Positions 33,487-46,039 of a DNA stretch of 64,000 nt are shown here, in pieces. Below the pieces are notes generated by a model. That model was not told the DNA's origin. It ran no database searches and saw nothing but the letters and a program-made list of their open reading frames with translations. Both the position numbers and the translations under genes were made by a program. The first letter of the stretch is position 1; every line of letters begins with the position of its first letter. Source of the DNA: Fomitopsis serialis (lineage: Eukaryota > Basidiomycota > Agaricomycetes > Polyporales > Fomitopsidaceae); NCBI RefSeq assembly GCF_022376445.1, contig NW_025954968.1, positions 558,001 through 622,000 of the forward strand, written 5' to 3'.

Positions 33487-35334
33487 TCAGACCACGTTCA
33501 GGGGCGACTCGGCAGTGGCACACGCACTGATATAGGCACTGCGTTCGCCCCACACTCCCAGCGCAAAGCGTATACGAGCCAAGGCCATCCGTATGCCGTT
33601 GGCTTCCCCGGAAGCGCTCTGCCTGCGGAGCCTCAGCGTACGCACCACAACATTAGCCACAGCAACCAGTACGGCCTACGCCAACACACGACCGCTCGTC
33701 AGCGCACACCAACGACCAACGAACTCTGAGGAGGACGCACGCCAACCATCGGGTCTACGCACACCCCGCGAACATCGACGCGGTTCAGCACGTTGACAGC
33801 ATCGAAGGCGGCGGAGACGGCTTTCGTGGTGCCGACGCTGTGGTGCAAGAGGGGCTCCTGCAGCGCGATGACTGCGCCACACGCGAGTGTGTACACGACG
33901 AGCAGGGTGCTCTGGAGGTGGCGGTCCCCGGGCTGGACGCTCTCGAGCGAGGGCAGGCTCTGTATGAACTGTCCGATGCGCCTGTCGAGCTCTGCCCATC
34001 CCAGAGGGGTAATGTCTGCGAGCGAGTCAGTGAGATTAAACAGGGAGGACTCGGAGGGGCTCCTCACAGGTGTTGAACTGGTCGGCGATGCGGCGGGCCT
34101 GGCTGTACAGCGTTGCTGCCTTGGCGTGCAGAGCGAGGGGGGACTGTTCGATGTTAGAGAAGTGAGCATCGAATAGGAACCTCTGCACGGTCTGGAAGCC
34201 GCGCCATTCGGCTGGGAGCGGGTGCTGGAGGATAGAGCAGTGCGTTAGCATACAAGGAATCTTACGAAGCTACCCGTGCGCTGACATTCTCGTACGCCTC
34301 GATGCTCAGCGGCCAAGGCGTATCGATCTCCGTCCCCCTGACTTCCGCGTCCGTCAGGATGGGCGCACGGCTCAGGATGGGTGACCAACACCTGTCCAGG
34401 ATGAACGTGCTCCAGAACGCGTTGATCCGCTCGCACTCCTCGATGTCGTCCCTGCTCGGGAGCGTCCGCGGGTAGTGCGTGCTGCGGACCTTGTGCAGAC
34501 GGTGTGCGAGCACGATCGCGGACGCCGCGTCCATGTGATACACGCCCTCGACCGTGCGGTTGCTCGAGAAGAAGTAGTGCGCGAGGAAGATTTCCGTCTG
34601 CAGCACGTCCAGGATCGCTGGGGGGTCCAGCTCGACGAGGGCTGCGGAGAGGTCCTTCAGAGTGTAGGACAGGAGCAGGGGCTGGAGGCTTTGCAGGCTT
34701 GCGTCGGCGGAGAGGTAGGCACCTAGGAGACGGATGGCGTTCATTAGTGCTCGTCCGTGCTTCGTCTGGGTGGCCAATGGGAGTGCGATGCGCTCCAGAA
34801 GACGGGGCATGTACAGAAATAATCCAACACCGGTAGCACCGATGGAGAAGGACCGTATTCTACCAGCTGTTAGCAAGTCCAAAATACATCGCGGAAAGTC
34901 ACTCACAGCTCCTGCACAGTGGCAGGCGGAAGAGTGCGACGACCGCTATCATCCACCTGTTCTGTCGCATTCGAGCCCGAGCCAGTCGCAGGATAAGGAT
35001 GGTGTAGCATGATCGGCTGGGAGTCAGGTGTACTCTCGAGGAAGGCAATGCGTCCCTGAAGAAGGCCTATTTTTTCCTCGAGCAGACGGATGTTCGGATA
35101 TTCTGCATCTTCGCCGTAGATGCAGTCTCCCGGAGTATTGGCCTTCAGGCAGTTCTGGCAAGTCGGGCGAGCAATGTCACATTTCTGAAAGTCATCTGAG
35201 CAGAAATAGGTGTTGAGGGAACAGCGGTCGCGTACGATTTTCTTGTGCCTACACACGCATTATGAAACGGCGGCTGTATAAAATGGACGCAATGCTCACC
35301 TGCATCTAAAGCACGCTCTGACATTGGAAGCCAT
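33487..35334 (-). CDS. Zn2Cys6 fungal transcription factor with MHR domain
   Basis: Zinc-cluster proteins bind DNA through two Zn ions held by six cysteines. The first exon starts MASNVRACFRC at 35334; after two short introns the cluster reads CFRC...HKKIKCDIARPTCQNC... followed by GDCIYGED, with all six cysteines. A short coiled coil follows (IRLLEEKIGLLQGRIAFLES). The next exon (from about 34870, acceptor GGTAG) opens RSFSIGATGVGLFLYMPRLL and is the fungal-specific middle homology region, including the typical ECERINAFWSTFILDRCWS block. A 52-bp intron after FNT leads to ITPLGWAELDRRIGQFIQSL, and the last exon ends ACATAESPLNVV. No frame break is needed. It converges on the agmatinase gene 3' to 3'; regulation of that gene is possible but not shown. 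Confidence 0.88.
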
Positions 35335-36882
35335 TGAGTGAGATCGACTGAACCTACGAGAATTGCTTACCATCCCCACAGCGACGTTGCCCTCCTTAAT
35401 ATACGCTGTAGGAAGGAGTATTACACAGGAGGTGTGGACGCGGTGTCCTTTCTAGGATGGTCACCCGCCTAGATGTGTTAGTATTAGAGACTGACTTCGT
35501 AAGGCAAGGTGTCAAACTTTGCATAAGGGCACGAGAACGCGAGCACCATAACCGGAATCCTGCGAGGCGTCAATTACTGAGACTGTAGCCGCCAGGAAGT
35601 GGGTGCGATGATGGCCCGAGGGGTTTCACATTAGTTGGTCGACGGACAGAGGATCGCGACCGACGGTGGCGCGGGCATTGAGCGTCCATTCGCCTTATAT
35701 GGGAATCCCGACGCAGCGCGCAACACTACGTCATCGCCTCGCGTCCGGAATGTCCAGACAACAAAAGCCCGGGCGAGACCGACGACGAACCTGCTCGAAC
35801 CGGACATTACAGTTGAGACGGAACACCAGGAAAAACTGACTAACCCTCGCTTTTGCGCCTTCATGACTACTCCATTACGGTGCAGATACCCATCAGCGTC
35901 CTTGTTCAGCTTGGTGCTTGCAGGTCGACATGGCTTCAGAGAGCACTAGACAACGGTGAAGGCCACGGAATATTCATACGTCCATTTCGCTAGGAGTGGA
36001 GATACGTGTTGACGCAGAGGAGATTTAGCTGATGCACGACAATTGCAACCCTTGCGATAATTTCTCTATTGAAAGGTAGACCACTGCGAGAGACTGAGGT
36101 CGGACAGCACCCTCAGTTCGTGCCGCCTCCCACTCACTGGGGAGTGTCCATCAGTTGCAATCATACTCGGCCGAAGTCATAAAGAACGGTACGGATGATC
36201 ATAGCGCATCATGTCATGCATAGTGCATGAGTCTGGTCGTCGACCGTGCATTGTGAACCGATTCCTATGAATCTACAGGCAGGAAAGGAGCAAATGGGAG
36301 AGCGAGATGGAGCGCAGTGTAAGGCAGCTGATGTGCAGAGCCAAAGGCAAGTGGGTCGAGGATCTTGACCGATGCTGGCGATGGTTGGTCGAAGAAGGTC
36401 TAGGGCGCGTGACTGGTGAGTAGATGAATTTGATTTAAACGAAGTTCGAATTTGATGTTATGGAAATATTGACCACTCCCTGAGTACGAGTCCGCGAGTC
36501 TTCGCGCTTCCATGAGGTGGTTTCGACTATGGTGCGGGACGCCTAGCCACCGCCACTTGTGTACAGCGGCCAAATCGGTCGGGCAGTGCATCATAAATAC
36601 AAATACATATATATTAGAAATATTCATTCCCGCCTAGTATGACAGTCACCGCGATGTCCCACCGTTGTCCAACACCAAAAAAATTCAATTCTTTGGCAGT
36701 GACAGAGTGAATACAGGGTTCAGCTTGAACGTTTGAGCTGCAGATGTCTTCTTGAATCGTGGTTTCGGCGCTCAGCTACTGAGGCCCATCTGGACGACCG
36801 TTTCGACGCCGACGATTCAGACGTTATACATCTATTGCAATGGAAGACACGATCACAGCAAAACAAACATGTTGGTATAGCG
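35335..36882. other. intergenic, no gene seen; carries one arm of a dispersed inverted repeat
   Basis: This 1.55-kb stretch between the regulator's start and the ACC1 stop shows only short open frames. The arm at 36403-36455 is described separately. It must contain the regulator's promoter and the ACC1 3' end. Confidence 0.45.
36403..36455 (+). repeat. dispersed 53-bp repeat, left arm
   Basis: This arm reads as the reverse complement of 44763-44815 with only about four to five mismatches over 53 bp. The shared core includes GGGCGCGTGACTGG, TAGATGAATTTGATT and AAACGAAGTTCGAATTTGA. The core contains its own near-palindrome, TTCGAA. Similarity stops abruptly on both sides. Confidence 0.7.
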
Positions 36883-39800
36883 TTACAGTACGTTATCCGA
36901 TAGCAGAACATATGCAAAACCGTTGTAGGCATCTAAGATGAAGCAGACACATTGGAATACGAGGGAGGTCCTGGTCAAAGCGACGTCAGCGCACGCCGTG
37001 GGGATACACGAGCAGGGAAGACGCACCTGGAGAGCGTCCCGCGTTTTGCAGCGCTGTGATAAGCGTCGCCTTTTCGTCATCAGCAAGGTTGTCCACCAGA
37101 CGGACGAGGCCGTCGATGGTCGCCTTGCGGTCTTCGTGAGCCAGGGCCAGCATGCGGCGCATGAGGTGGTCGGCTTTCAGCTGTGCGAGCGTCGCGGTCA
37201 GATCAAGGGCTTCGAGAGCCTCAGCCATGACGCGGCGGTCGCTGAGGTTCTCGAGAGATGTTAATCTCATCAGAAGCGTGGAGCGGTACTCCTCGGTTGA
37301 GTCGGGACTTGCTTCTGCGAGTTGGGCCATCGCGATCGACCATGCAACCTTCGCGCGGACCGACCAGTAGAACCGGCGACGAGCGTCTTTCCAAACCATG
37401 GGGGACGCGCAACCCTTCGCCTCCATCCGTCCCGTGCGGCTACAGAGTCATTAGCAATTTATGGTAAGGAGAGGACACGAGGACGACGTACTCATGAAGA
37501 TCTGCGTAGAGCAATGCGATCTGCTTGTACGTCGGCTGCAGAACTGTTTCGCGTTGAGCTAATGCATCGGCGGCGGTTGCACGCTCATCTGGGCTCTTTG
37601 ATGCATCTGCGCTATCCTTCTTAAGGGCCGCATATGTTGAGTCCATCCGCTCCATTAACTTGATGATTTTGTCACGACGCATCTTGATCTCGACAATACC
37701 CTCCGGCTCCAGGACTCCGGCTCTTGCGTCCACATCCGCATACATCTCCATCTGCGAGGCGTTGATAGATGGATCAAGTACGACCCATGCACCACCCCGT
37801 AATTCACCATTGGGGACGATGTACACGAAGACGGGTTGCTTGTAGGTAGACAGGCCGTCGACGATCTTGGAGCCTTGCTTGAGAATCTCGTCGTACATAT
37901 CTTGTTGGCCACCGGAGAATCCTCGCCAGTTCGCGAAGATGATGAGAGGCAATCCTTCCCGGTTGAAGTCGAAGATCGCCTGCGCCGTCTTGTAGGCGGA
38001 GTTGGGATACCACACTTGACCAGCCTCCATGATACGTTGCTCGACGGACGTTGGGTTAGCAGGGTCGGCGGGGACGACACGCTCAATCGTCCGGGTCTCG
38101 ACCGCGATGACACCCATCGGGATGCCACCGAGACGCGCGCGACCCACCACGACGGTCTGCGCCCACCCACTCAGCGTCTCTTGGAATGAGCCCTTATCGA
38201 AGAAACCGGACATCCACTCCTGCGTCGTCTCGTCCTCCTTGCCCTCGATGAACCATCTTGGGTCATACGAACCCTTCGGCGGGTTGTATCCAATGTCACG
38301 ATCCCAAGGATCTACCGATTGAAGAACAGGCAAAGGAGCACCCTTGACCTCTGGGACATATGACAGCCATTCGAGGATATGCATCGCGCCCTCGAGATCA
38401 CTGCTGGCGGTCAAGTGAGAAACACCGTTCTTGTACATGATCTGAGTTCCACCGAGCTGCAAGTTGGACGTGTAGACCTCTCGGCCGAGCACCTTGTTCA
38501 GAGCAGGCGCCCCCGTTAGGATGATAGGCTGTCCTTCCACTTGGACTGCACGCTCGCCCAAGCGAACAAGGTATGCACCAATGCCAACGGAACGAGCGGT
38601 GACAAGGGTGATCGTGAAGATATCGTCATACGCACGGGAAGTCTCTCCGGCAATGAGACCGGAGCCCTTCAAACATTCGACCCCCAAGCCGTCTTGCATT
38701 CCGATGATGTCGGTGATCTTGTGACGAATCTCGCCGTCGACTTCGATGTCAACGGTGCGCACTGAAGTGGCGGCCTTCTCCTGTAACTTGAGGAAGTTCT
38801 CGTGTGAGAGGTACAGATAGTCGACACCCTTTCAAGACGCTCGGGGTCGTTCCACGCGCAAGAGAAGAGGCCCATGACCTCTTCCGCAACACCGATGCGA
38901 GCACCGGAATTCGCAGACAATAGATTCTCGGCAACCCTGCTCGCGAGCGTACTGTGAGGCCAAGTAGAAGAACTGGTCTTCTTGGGGCCCAAATGAACCA
39001 ATCTTGAAGGTGATATCGTTGGCAATCACGACCGTGCGGCGACCTTCAGGGCATTCGGGCGTTCGCATGAAGAAGACCCAGCCAACCATGCCGCAAGAGT
39101 TGTTCCCTGGTGCCCTGTCAACCTCCTGCAGCTGGTCGTTCTCGTCCAGGACCAATTCACGTGATTCGAGGATCTTCTTCGGCAGAGTCAATTGAGAGTT
39201 CAGCGCACGCGCCTTCGCCCAGACGTTGCTCAAGGCTTTCGAAAACAGATCAGGGAAATCGTAAACGTACGTCGTGCCGATCAGATGAGCTTGGTAGCGT
39301 TTCGGCTGCAGCGACTCCTTGGTTGGGTACGGTTGGTGGACGGGTTGTAGGTGCAGAGGACCCTTCTCGCCAATGGACTTCAAGATGGTGACACCCTTGT
39401 CTGTCGTGATTTCTTGATATCCGTGGTAGTTCACGATAAAGCCAGACACATTCTCAATGACACAGCGGATAGGCGTGACGTTGCCCTCGCTATCCTCCAA
39501 GACGATACGAATTTCCGAACCAGTGACGTGGAGGCGCCAGAGACGCTTGCCATGACGTTCGATGAATCCGGAAATCGCCTCAAGGACGTCCTCGTACGTC
39601 ACCGGGAGGTTGTAGATGAAGTTCATGGAGATGTGGTTGACATCAGCGTTACGGTGCTGAGCAGATACAACTTCCAGAGTGTCCAGGATGTTGGTTACCA
39701 GACGATCCGTCTCCGAGATGAGATACTTGGCAGTGCTCATGTCACCGAGGATACGCCCGGGGCGGACCAATGCTCGGATGAAGAATCTGCTGTCCAACTG

Positions 39801-42800
39801 GTTCTCGCGCGCGACTGCGTGGTAGATGTGAAGCTGCTTGCTCTCCGTGAAACAAGGCGTGAGGTTGTAATTGGACAGTCGGCTGAGCTCCAGCTGGTAT
39901 GCGAGGGCAGGCTCGATGTGTCGGATAGCTTGCTCCTCTTCCCAAGACTTGCCCATGTTGCGCAGTGTGAAGTAGTGAGGGTATAGGCCAGGCCTGCACA
40001 GCACGATCGAAATGCGGCGTACACCGCGATCCGTTAGAACGTTGCCACGCTGGTTCACCAGCTCATGAATCTTCTGGTACCACGCGTCCTCCGTTGTGTC
40101 ATCAGCGGGATCGAAGATGCGCAACGCCATATTGAGTACGTTCGGCGGCTGGTTCGAGCCGTATCGCTGCGTGAACTCATGGGGATCGAAGTGAGGGAGC
40201 ATGCCGGCGACCTTATCGAAGCCGCGGGACAGCGCAGTGAAGTTGGGGAAGGAAGCAATCGCGCCAGTTCGGAGAGGCTGCTTCTGGTGCTTATTGATCA
40301 TGTACGTCAGGTCACTGACTGACGCCTGGCGACGAGCGGGGTTGCTCCTGGAGACTTTGTCAACACGGAGCATATTTCGATGTAGTCGTGAACACTCACA
40401 AGCTCGGAGTCGTAGGAGGAGAGTGGGTGTGGGGGAGGTTGAAGCGCCACGTCACGATGTGAGGCGCGTCGCCGTCGTCCATACCATCGCCTTCCTCGTA
40501 GTCAATAGAAAGAACGCTGTAAGCTCTGTACGCGCGCCGAACGTAGACTTCCAGAGCAGCTGCGAGTGTCTCTTGAGCTTCCTTGCGGTCATGGCAGAGC
40601 ACAGACAAACGTACCAAGTGTGACCCACTGATCGTAATGGTTGAAGAAGGTTGGCAGAACGTCGTACACAGTATGCCTCGAATCGATGAGCTCCCTCAAG
40701 ACCTCAGCAGATGGCGCCCTGTGAAGGGCAAGCCGATGAGATGTCAAGCAACTTATAGGTGGTGGATGGAACGTACTTCGTGTCGCCACCCTGTTCACCG
40801 TAGAAGTTGTTCGTCACTGACGACTTGAGGATACCCTCCATCTGCACCTTTCGTTCTTCGTACGAAGGCATCTGGCACGAGATCAAGACCTCTCTCGCCT
40901 TCAGTGCGACCTGCGTCGAGGACCTGTAGAATAGGCGCGTGAGCACATGCTTCGCGGCCTATTGCACTACACTCACCTAGCTTCCAGAGACGCCAAACCT
41001 TGCAAGACCTGATAGAGCTTGCTGGCAGGGTCGGAAACCGTCATACCACTGTTCTTGACATGGTCAAGGATGAGCGTGACAAGCCTGCCCTTGCGCTGGG
41101 CCATGATATGACTGAGTACGAGAGAGACAATCTTGTCGAGGTCGTCCTTGTGCTGCTCGCGCAGAGTGAGCACCCGGGCCTCAATGCTGCCTCCAAAGAG
41201 CTTCTCCGTCTCCTCGTAGCGTGCCAACAGGCCGGCAATCGTGTTAATCTTATAAGCTCTGAGGCCTTGCGAGTAGCGGTCAACGATGTCGAAAAGCGTG
41301 CCCAGCTGCGAGCGTAGCATCGGCCTGTCTTGCGGGCGCACGTTGTCCTCCATGAAATGGTCCATCAATTTCTTGATACGAGTAGCGGGGAACTCATGGG
41401 CGTCCTTGCCCTTCGCCGCGTCAATGGCCGCGCGGATACTATCCTCAAGCTTAGCAGGCATGCGCCCCGACAACGTGGACAGGATAGCGGTGACCTCGGA
41501 GAAGGGCAGGTCTGGGTTTCTGAGGACGGCGAGGAACTCCTTGAACGTCGAAGCCATGATCGCCTGGTTATCATAACCGTCCAGGATGTCGTTCAGGATA
41601 CCGAGGTAGTGGTTGAGGCGCTGGTGAGACTTGTTACCGATGACATTCGGTGGGCCCATTGCAGGGAGGAGACCCTCGAAGGGCTTCGCATGCTTGACGC
41701 GAGTAGGATCGTCGAGAGCAAGGATACCGAGAATATCACCAGGCTCCAGACTGACGCCGGGCTGCTTCACAAACTGGACAATTCCATCCTCGGCCGCGAC
41801 GAGAGGCATGTACATTTTCATGACCTACGACAATGTAAGCTTACGCTGCTACGCTTTGGACAAGACACATACCTCGATCTCAGCGTATTGCTCACCAGCA
41901 TTGATGTGATCGCCGCTCTCGACAAGGAATCGGATGAGCTTGCCCGGACTAGGGCTGCGCAGCTGTGTCGGGTCGTTCTCCTGTTCAATCAAGCAGGTCT
42001 TCGAGTCGATCATCACCCTGAGGGCGCCGACCTCCTCGCGCCAATACACAGAGTGACTGCGCCCGTCGAGCAGGACCAACAGACCACCATCGGCGAGTGG
42101 GCGAGCGCCAACGAGCGTGCGACCGCCGTTCAGGTAGAGCGTCCAGGTGGTCAGAGAGGAGCGGGTAGCGGTGAACGAATAGCGGACGTTGTCGTAGATA
42201 AAGTCGATGCCGAACACGGTCTTCAGCACGTCGCGAGACGGCACCTGGCCCTTGTCCAGGATGCGCTTGTACTCCGCCCAGCAAGCGTCGGACGCGAGGT
42301 GCGCCTTGGTCACAGCACCGCTGATCACGGCTAGAGTGGCATCCGGTCTCTCGGCGGTGAGCTTGTCGCTGATGAGGGAGTCCAACCAGCCCGTCGTGAT
42401 CGTGTTCTCCTCGAACGCCTGGAGCTCCAGGAGTTTGATGAGGTATTCCACAGTCGTGCGGAAATCACCGCGAATGCTCAGCTCCTTCAGCGCGACGACC
42501 ATGTTCTTCCTGCTCTCGCCGCGGTCCTCGCCGTACGCGAAGATGTGTCCGAATTGCGAGTCCGCAAACTCGTGTAGCCCGCCTGCAGAGCCGACCGAGA
42601 AGTAGCCCCACACATTCGTGCTCGAGCGGAAGTTGAGCTCCTGCAGCGAGCCCGACGACGGCTTGAAGCCCGCGTCGGGGTTCTCCGCGGTGATCCGGAC
42701 GGCGACGACGTGGCCCTTGGGGCGCGGCTTCCGCTGCAGCTTGCTAGCCTCGGGATCGACCATTTCGAAGTCGATCTCGGACGTGCCGTGTGGCGCCATC

Positions 42801-44446
42801 CCGTAGAGCTGGCGGATGTGCCGGATGCGGTGCAGCGGGATACCCATAGCGATTTGGAGCTGCGCCGCGGGCAGGTTCACGCCTGACACCATCTCGGTTG
42901 TTGGGTGCTCGACTTGGAGACGGGGGTTGAGCTCGAGGAAGTGGAAGACGTCGTCGGCATGGCTGTAAAGGTCTGGTAAATGTTATCAGTAAACGAAAAC
43001 TCATCAGTATCCAAGCTCAAACACAGCGGAGTGAAACTCACATTCCACCGTGCCGGCGCTGACATAGCCGACCAACTTGGCCAGTCTGACCGCTGCACGT
43101 TCCATCTCCTCAAAGGTGTCTTGCTTCGCGATCGTGACGGGCGCCTCTTCAATGATCTTCTGGTGGCGTCGCTGAACGGAACAATCACGACCGAACAGAG
43201 AGATGGCGTTGCCATACTGATCCGCAAGCAGCTGCACCTCGAGGTGGCGCGCTTGTCCGGCGAGCTTCATGATGAAGATGGGCGAGCCTATCGACGCGGT
43301 CAGTGAGTGCCGGACAATTGGGACATTGCCACATACCAGGAATCTCTCCCGCAACAGCATTGTATGCGTTCCTGAAGGCTTCAGGCACCTCGACCTTTCG
43401 GATACCCTTCCCTCCACCGCCCTCACTGGCCTTGATCATAACGGGGTACCCAATCTCCTCCACACGCGCAAGACCCTCCTCCACACTCTTTATGCACGCC
43501 CTCTGGTAAACATCATCCGGCACAACGACGAACCCCTGCTCCGACATCGCCGTCTCCGAGATGCCAGTTCCCGACCACGGCATCGTGGGCACCTCCGCGC
43601 TCTGCGCGACGATCGTACTCGAGATCTTGTCGCCCAAGCTGCGCATCGCGCTACCCGGAGGGCCGATGAACACAATCTTGTTCGCGGCGAGGGTCTCGGG
43701 GAGGCGCGGGTTCTCGGACGCGTGGCCCCAGCCCGCCCAGACGGCGTGCACGCCCGCGCGCTCTGCGACGTCGACGATGAGATCGACGTTCGCGTAGTTG
43801 TTGTTGTTGGACCCGCCTGGCACCTCGACGTAGCGGTCCGCCATGCGGATGTATTCTGCGTTCACCTTGAGGTCTTCCGGCGTCGCCATTACGGTGAACT
43901 CGACGGCGCGCTCAGTGCCGAAGGTTTCGTAGCTCCATTGGCGGATTGAGCGAATTTCTTTGACTGCGGCAATGCCGTTGTTGGCGATGAGGACCTATGA
44001 TTGTCGGTCAGAATGAGTGACAGATTCGGCGCGAAGAGCCTCGTCAACGAAAGCGTAGGGTATAGACTGGCAGCACCCTTTCGGTCTCGAGATGCGCAGT
44101 GGAGGTAAACACGAAAGACCGGGAGCAGAAAATCAGCACTCGAATAGCCTGTTCGCTACTTTCGTCCCCCTTGGTCTCCCGCTCTTCGCCTCCATTCGCG
44201 CATCTCGCTGAGCTAGCTACCTCTCCTGCTCTTCCCGCGTAAGAACTGGGCTGAATTGGACACTCACTTTCGTGATGACGGTGTGACCGCCATGGCTCTT
44301 CACAAAGTCAGAGACGGGGCCGGATGGGGCCTTATCGAGGGCATTACCACCTGGGTCGCGCGTGTCATGTGGCCGCGTAGACATCCCGAGCGGACAAGCA
44401 ACGCACCTATGAATTGGGCGACGCGTGAGTGATCGTAGGCTGTCAT
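36883..44446 (-). CDS. ACC1: acetyl-CoA carboxylase, multidomain cytosolic form; three apparent 1-base deletions
   Basis: ACC1 makes malonyl-CoA, the committed step of fatty-acid synthesis, in the cytosol. About twelve exons encode roughly 2,240 residues. Exon 1 (44407-44446) starts [14 protein letters not shown], followed by HGGHTVITK and [16 protein letters not shown]. Biotin carboxylase: [34 protein letters not shown] (spliced). Biotin carrier: EVMKM, with Glu-Val and Met-Lys-Met joined by the intron at 41825-41872. A long central domain follows. Carboxyltransferase: [55 protein letters not shown], then [14 protein letters not shown]. The terminus is [15 protein letters not shown]. Near 38919, 38933 and 38831 one base is missing each time (TTT or AAA runs read one short), so the conserved LPRIYLSANSG region sits in successive frames; after three losses the original frame returns. 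As the gene is essential, sequence error is the likely cause. Confidence 0.96.
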
Positions 44447-45240
44447 CTCCGCCGCTATCGAGAAGACCGTAGAGAAGCTGTGCGACGACCGAGTGGATGG
44501 GCGCACTGCACGTCGTCTAAATATCATTTTGCTGCCGGCATCCCCAACCTGTAGCGTGTTACGTAAGCGATGTGGGGGCTGGGGACTTATGGATCATTTC
44601 GGGCCCGCATTGAAAGCGCATGGGCGTCCATGCCAATGTCCTATCTGGCGAGATAACGCGCCAGCCCCAAGGGGATGTACAATTAATACAGAAGTTGCAA
44701 GTACTCGTAGAGTCTAGAGAACATGCCCAGCAATTGTGCCCAGTGAGGATCGCTGGTGATCTTCAAATTCGAACTTCGTTTGAATCAAATTCATCTACGC
44801 GCCAGTCACGCGCCCTTTCCGAGTCAATCAGGCGAGCGATCATGGTAACTCACCACTCACTTCGCCCAGTCTCCGGCTCTTGCACTGACCAGACGTGATC
44901 TAAGTATACATAGAGCACGACTCTATTCATAAGGTCTAGGAGCCACGTCAGACCCGGGCTGAGGGCTCCGTAACACGGCAAAGTAAACATCTCGTGAAAG
45001 CCCACTTCTCAAGGATTGCCGAGCGTTTGACAATCTATACGATGTCTCAGGGTGAGCACGGAGAGAATGTATCATAGACTATGCATAATGATTGCTGCTT
45101 ACACGGCCACCATCGAGTTCACGGAGACTGCGAAGTGAGACCGGTGAGCCGACGATAGCGGCAGGGATGTCACGGCAAATCTGGATGAACGTACATTTGC
45201 CGGTGCAGATGGGTGCCGACGTAGTGCTGCTAGAACTAAG
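44447..45240. other. ACC1 upstream region, no gene seen; carries right arm of the dispersed repeat
   Basis: About 790 bp upstream of the ACC1 start and downstream of the small zinc-finger gene. Open frames are short and do not resemble proteins. The 53-bp repeat arm at 44763-44815 lies about 320 bp before the ACC1 ATG, inside the probable promoter. Confidence 0.45.
44763..44815 (-). repeat. dispersed 53-bp repeat, right arm
   Basis: Reverse-complement partner of 36403-36455, about 8.3 kb away. Together the arms bracket the whole ACC1 gene in inverted orientation. Because flanks do not match, the pair is better read as two insertions of a small element than as one large palindrome. Confidence 0.7.
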
Positions 45241-46039
45241 CTACGGCGACTCCGAGCCACAACGTGCACGTTTGTTCGTCCGGACGCAGTCATTTGGGTC
45301 GCGATGAGAACCAGCGTTCGCCGCAGTTGCCGCAAGCAACGCCTCTGAGTCGGACTCCGAACTTGACGTAGCGTCAGGTCGCAGTCGTTTTGCTGGTGGC
45401 ATGCGAATGGCCGGCCTTGTTGAAACTGGGCTCGCATCTGTAAATGCCGTGACGAAGGGGTCAGAGCAATGAAGAATGACATTCTCGTACCTGTCTGTGC
45501 TGAGACGTCCAAATCCTTGTTATTGGGACCAAGATCTGTTGGGCACAGGCTTTTGGGTGAAGAACTGGTACCTGCACTGAAAGGGAGTAGGCGATGCGTC
45601 TCGGTAGGGAAAGGAACAAGGCCAGGAGACGGGATTGCGTCCACGTCAATAGGCTGCTCTCGCGGATTAGAACCCAGCTCCTGCGTCGTGGAGTTGGGAA
45701 GCGATGAAGCGACTCATCACTGCTGGTCGGAACGATATTCGATCCTGCGAGGTGCTGAGGTATTGCTGGGAGCCGAGTCGACAAGAAGGATGTAATCTTC
45801 TGCGTTGAAGAGGCATTCTTCAGTTTGTCTGTCAACCTCTTCGACCTCTCGCGATGTTTCCTGCTTTCAACATGTTGGTCCCAGTTCCTCATCCCGCCGT
45901 TGCCAAAACCAATTACCCTCTCGCAGATATCACAGAAGCGCGACGTCTCCTGAGGTACCTAGGCCAAAGTTAGGCTAGCAACATGTCTGAGCTGAGCACG
46001 TACATCTGCATTATCTTCCGATGCTTTCTTGTGTGGCAT
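45241..46039 (-). CDS. small U1-like zinc-finger protein, apparent -1 frameshift
   Basis: Starts MPHKKASEDNAD at 46039; after a 60-bp intron comes FCDICERVIGFGNGGMRNWD followed by HVESRKHRER. This is a C-x2-C...H-x5-H single finger of the matrin/U1 type, usually an RNA- or dsRNA-contact module. The rest is low-complexity Ser/Pro sequence with QKITSFLS, then DVDAIPSPGLVPFPTETHR, and after another intron MPPAKRLRPDATSSSESDSE, a nuclear-localisation-like basic patch next to an acidic Ser run. The stop is at 45241-45243. Between RFP and NSTTQELGS (near 45695-45697, a GGG run on the plus strand) the frame must shift by -1 to keep the plausible sequence. Family and role are unknown; a nuclear RNA-binding protein is a fair guess. 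Confidence 0.6.

Noticed and set aside
34036..34170. A frameshift in the Zn2Cys6 regulator after the FNT residues
   Set aside because: A consensus 52-bp intron (GTGAGG...CGCAG) explains the frame change and gives a smooth join.
34860..34915. A second frame problem in the same regulator at the exon beginning RSFSIGATG
   Set aside because: Using the acceptor GCTGGTAG a few bases downstream restores the phase without any missing base.
41330..42334. 334-codon open frame on the plus strand across ACC1
   Set aside because: Antisense to the conserved ACC1 biotin-carrier and carboxylase regions; sequence has no recognisable motifs.
36883..44446. Programmed frameshifting as an explanation for the ACC1 and other frame jumps
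   Set aside because: Sites share no slippery-site consensus, are -1 losses of a base rather than slips at heptamers, and programmed shifting is not known in these genes.
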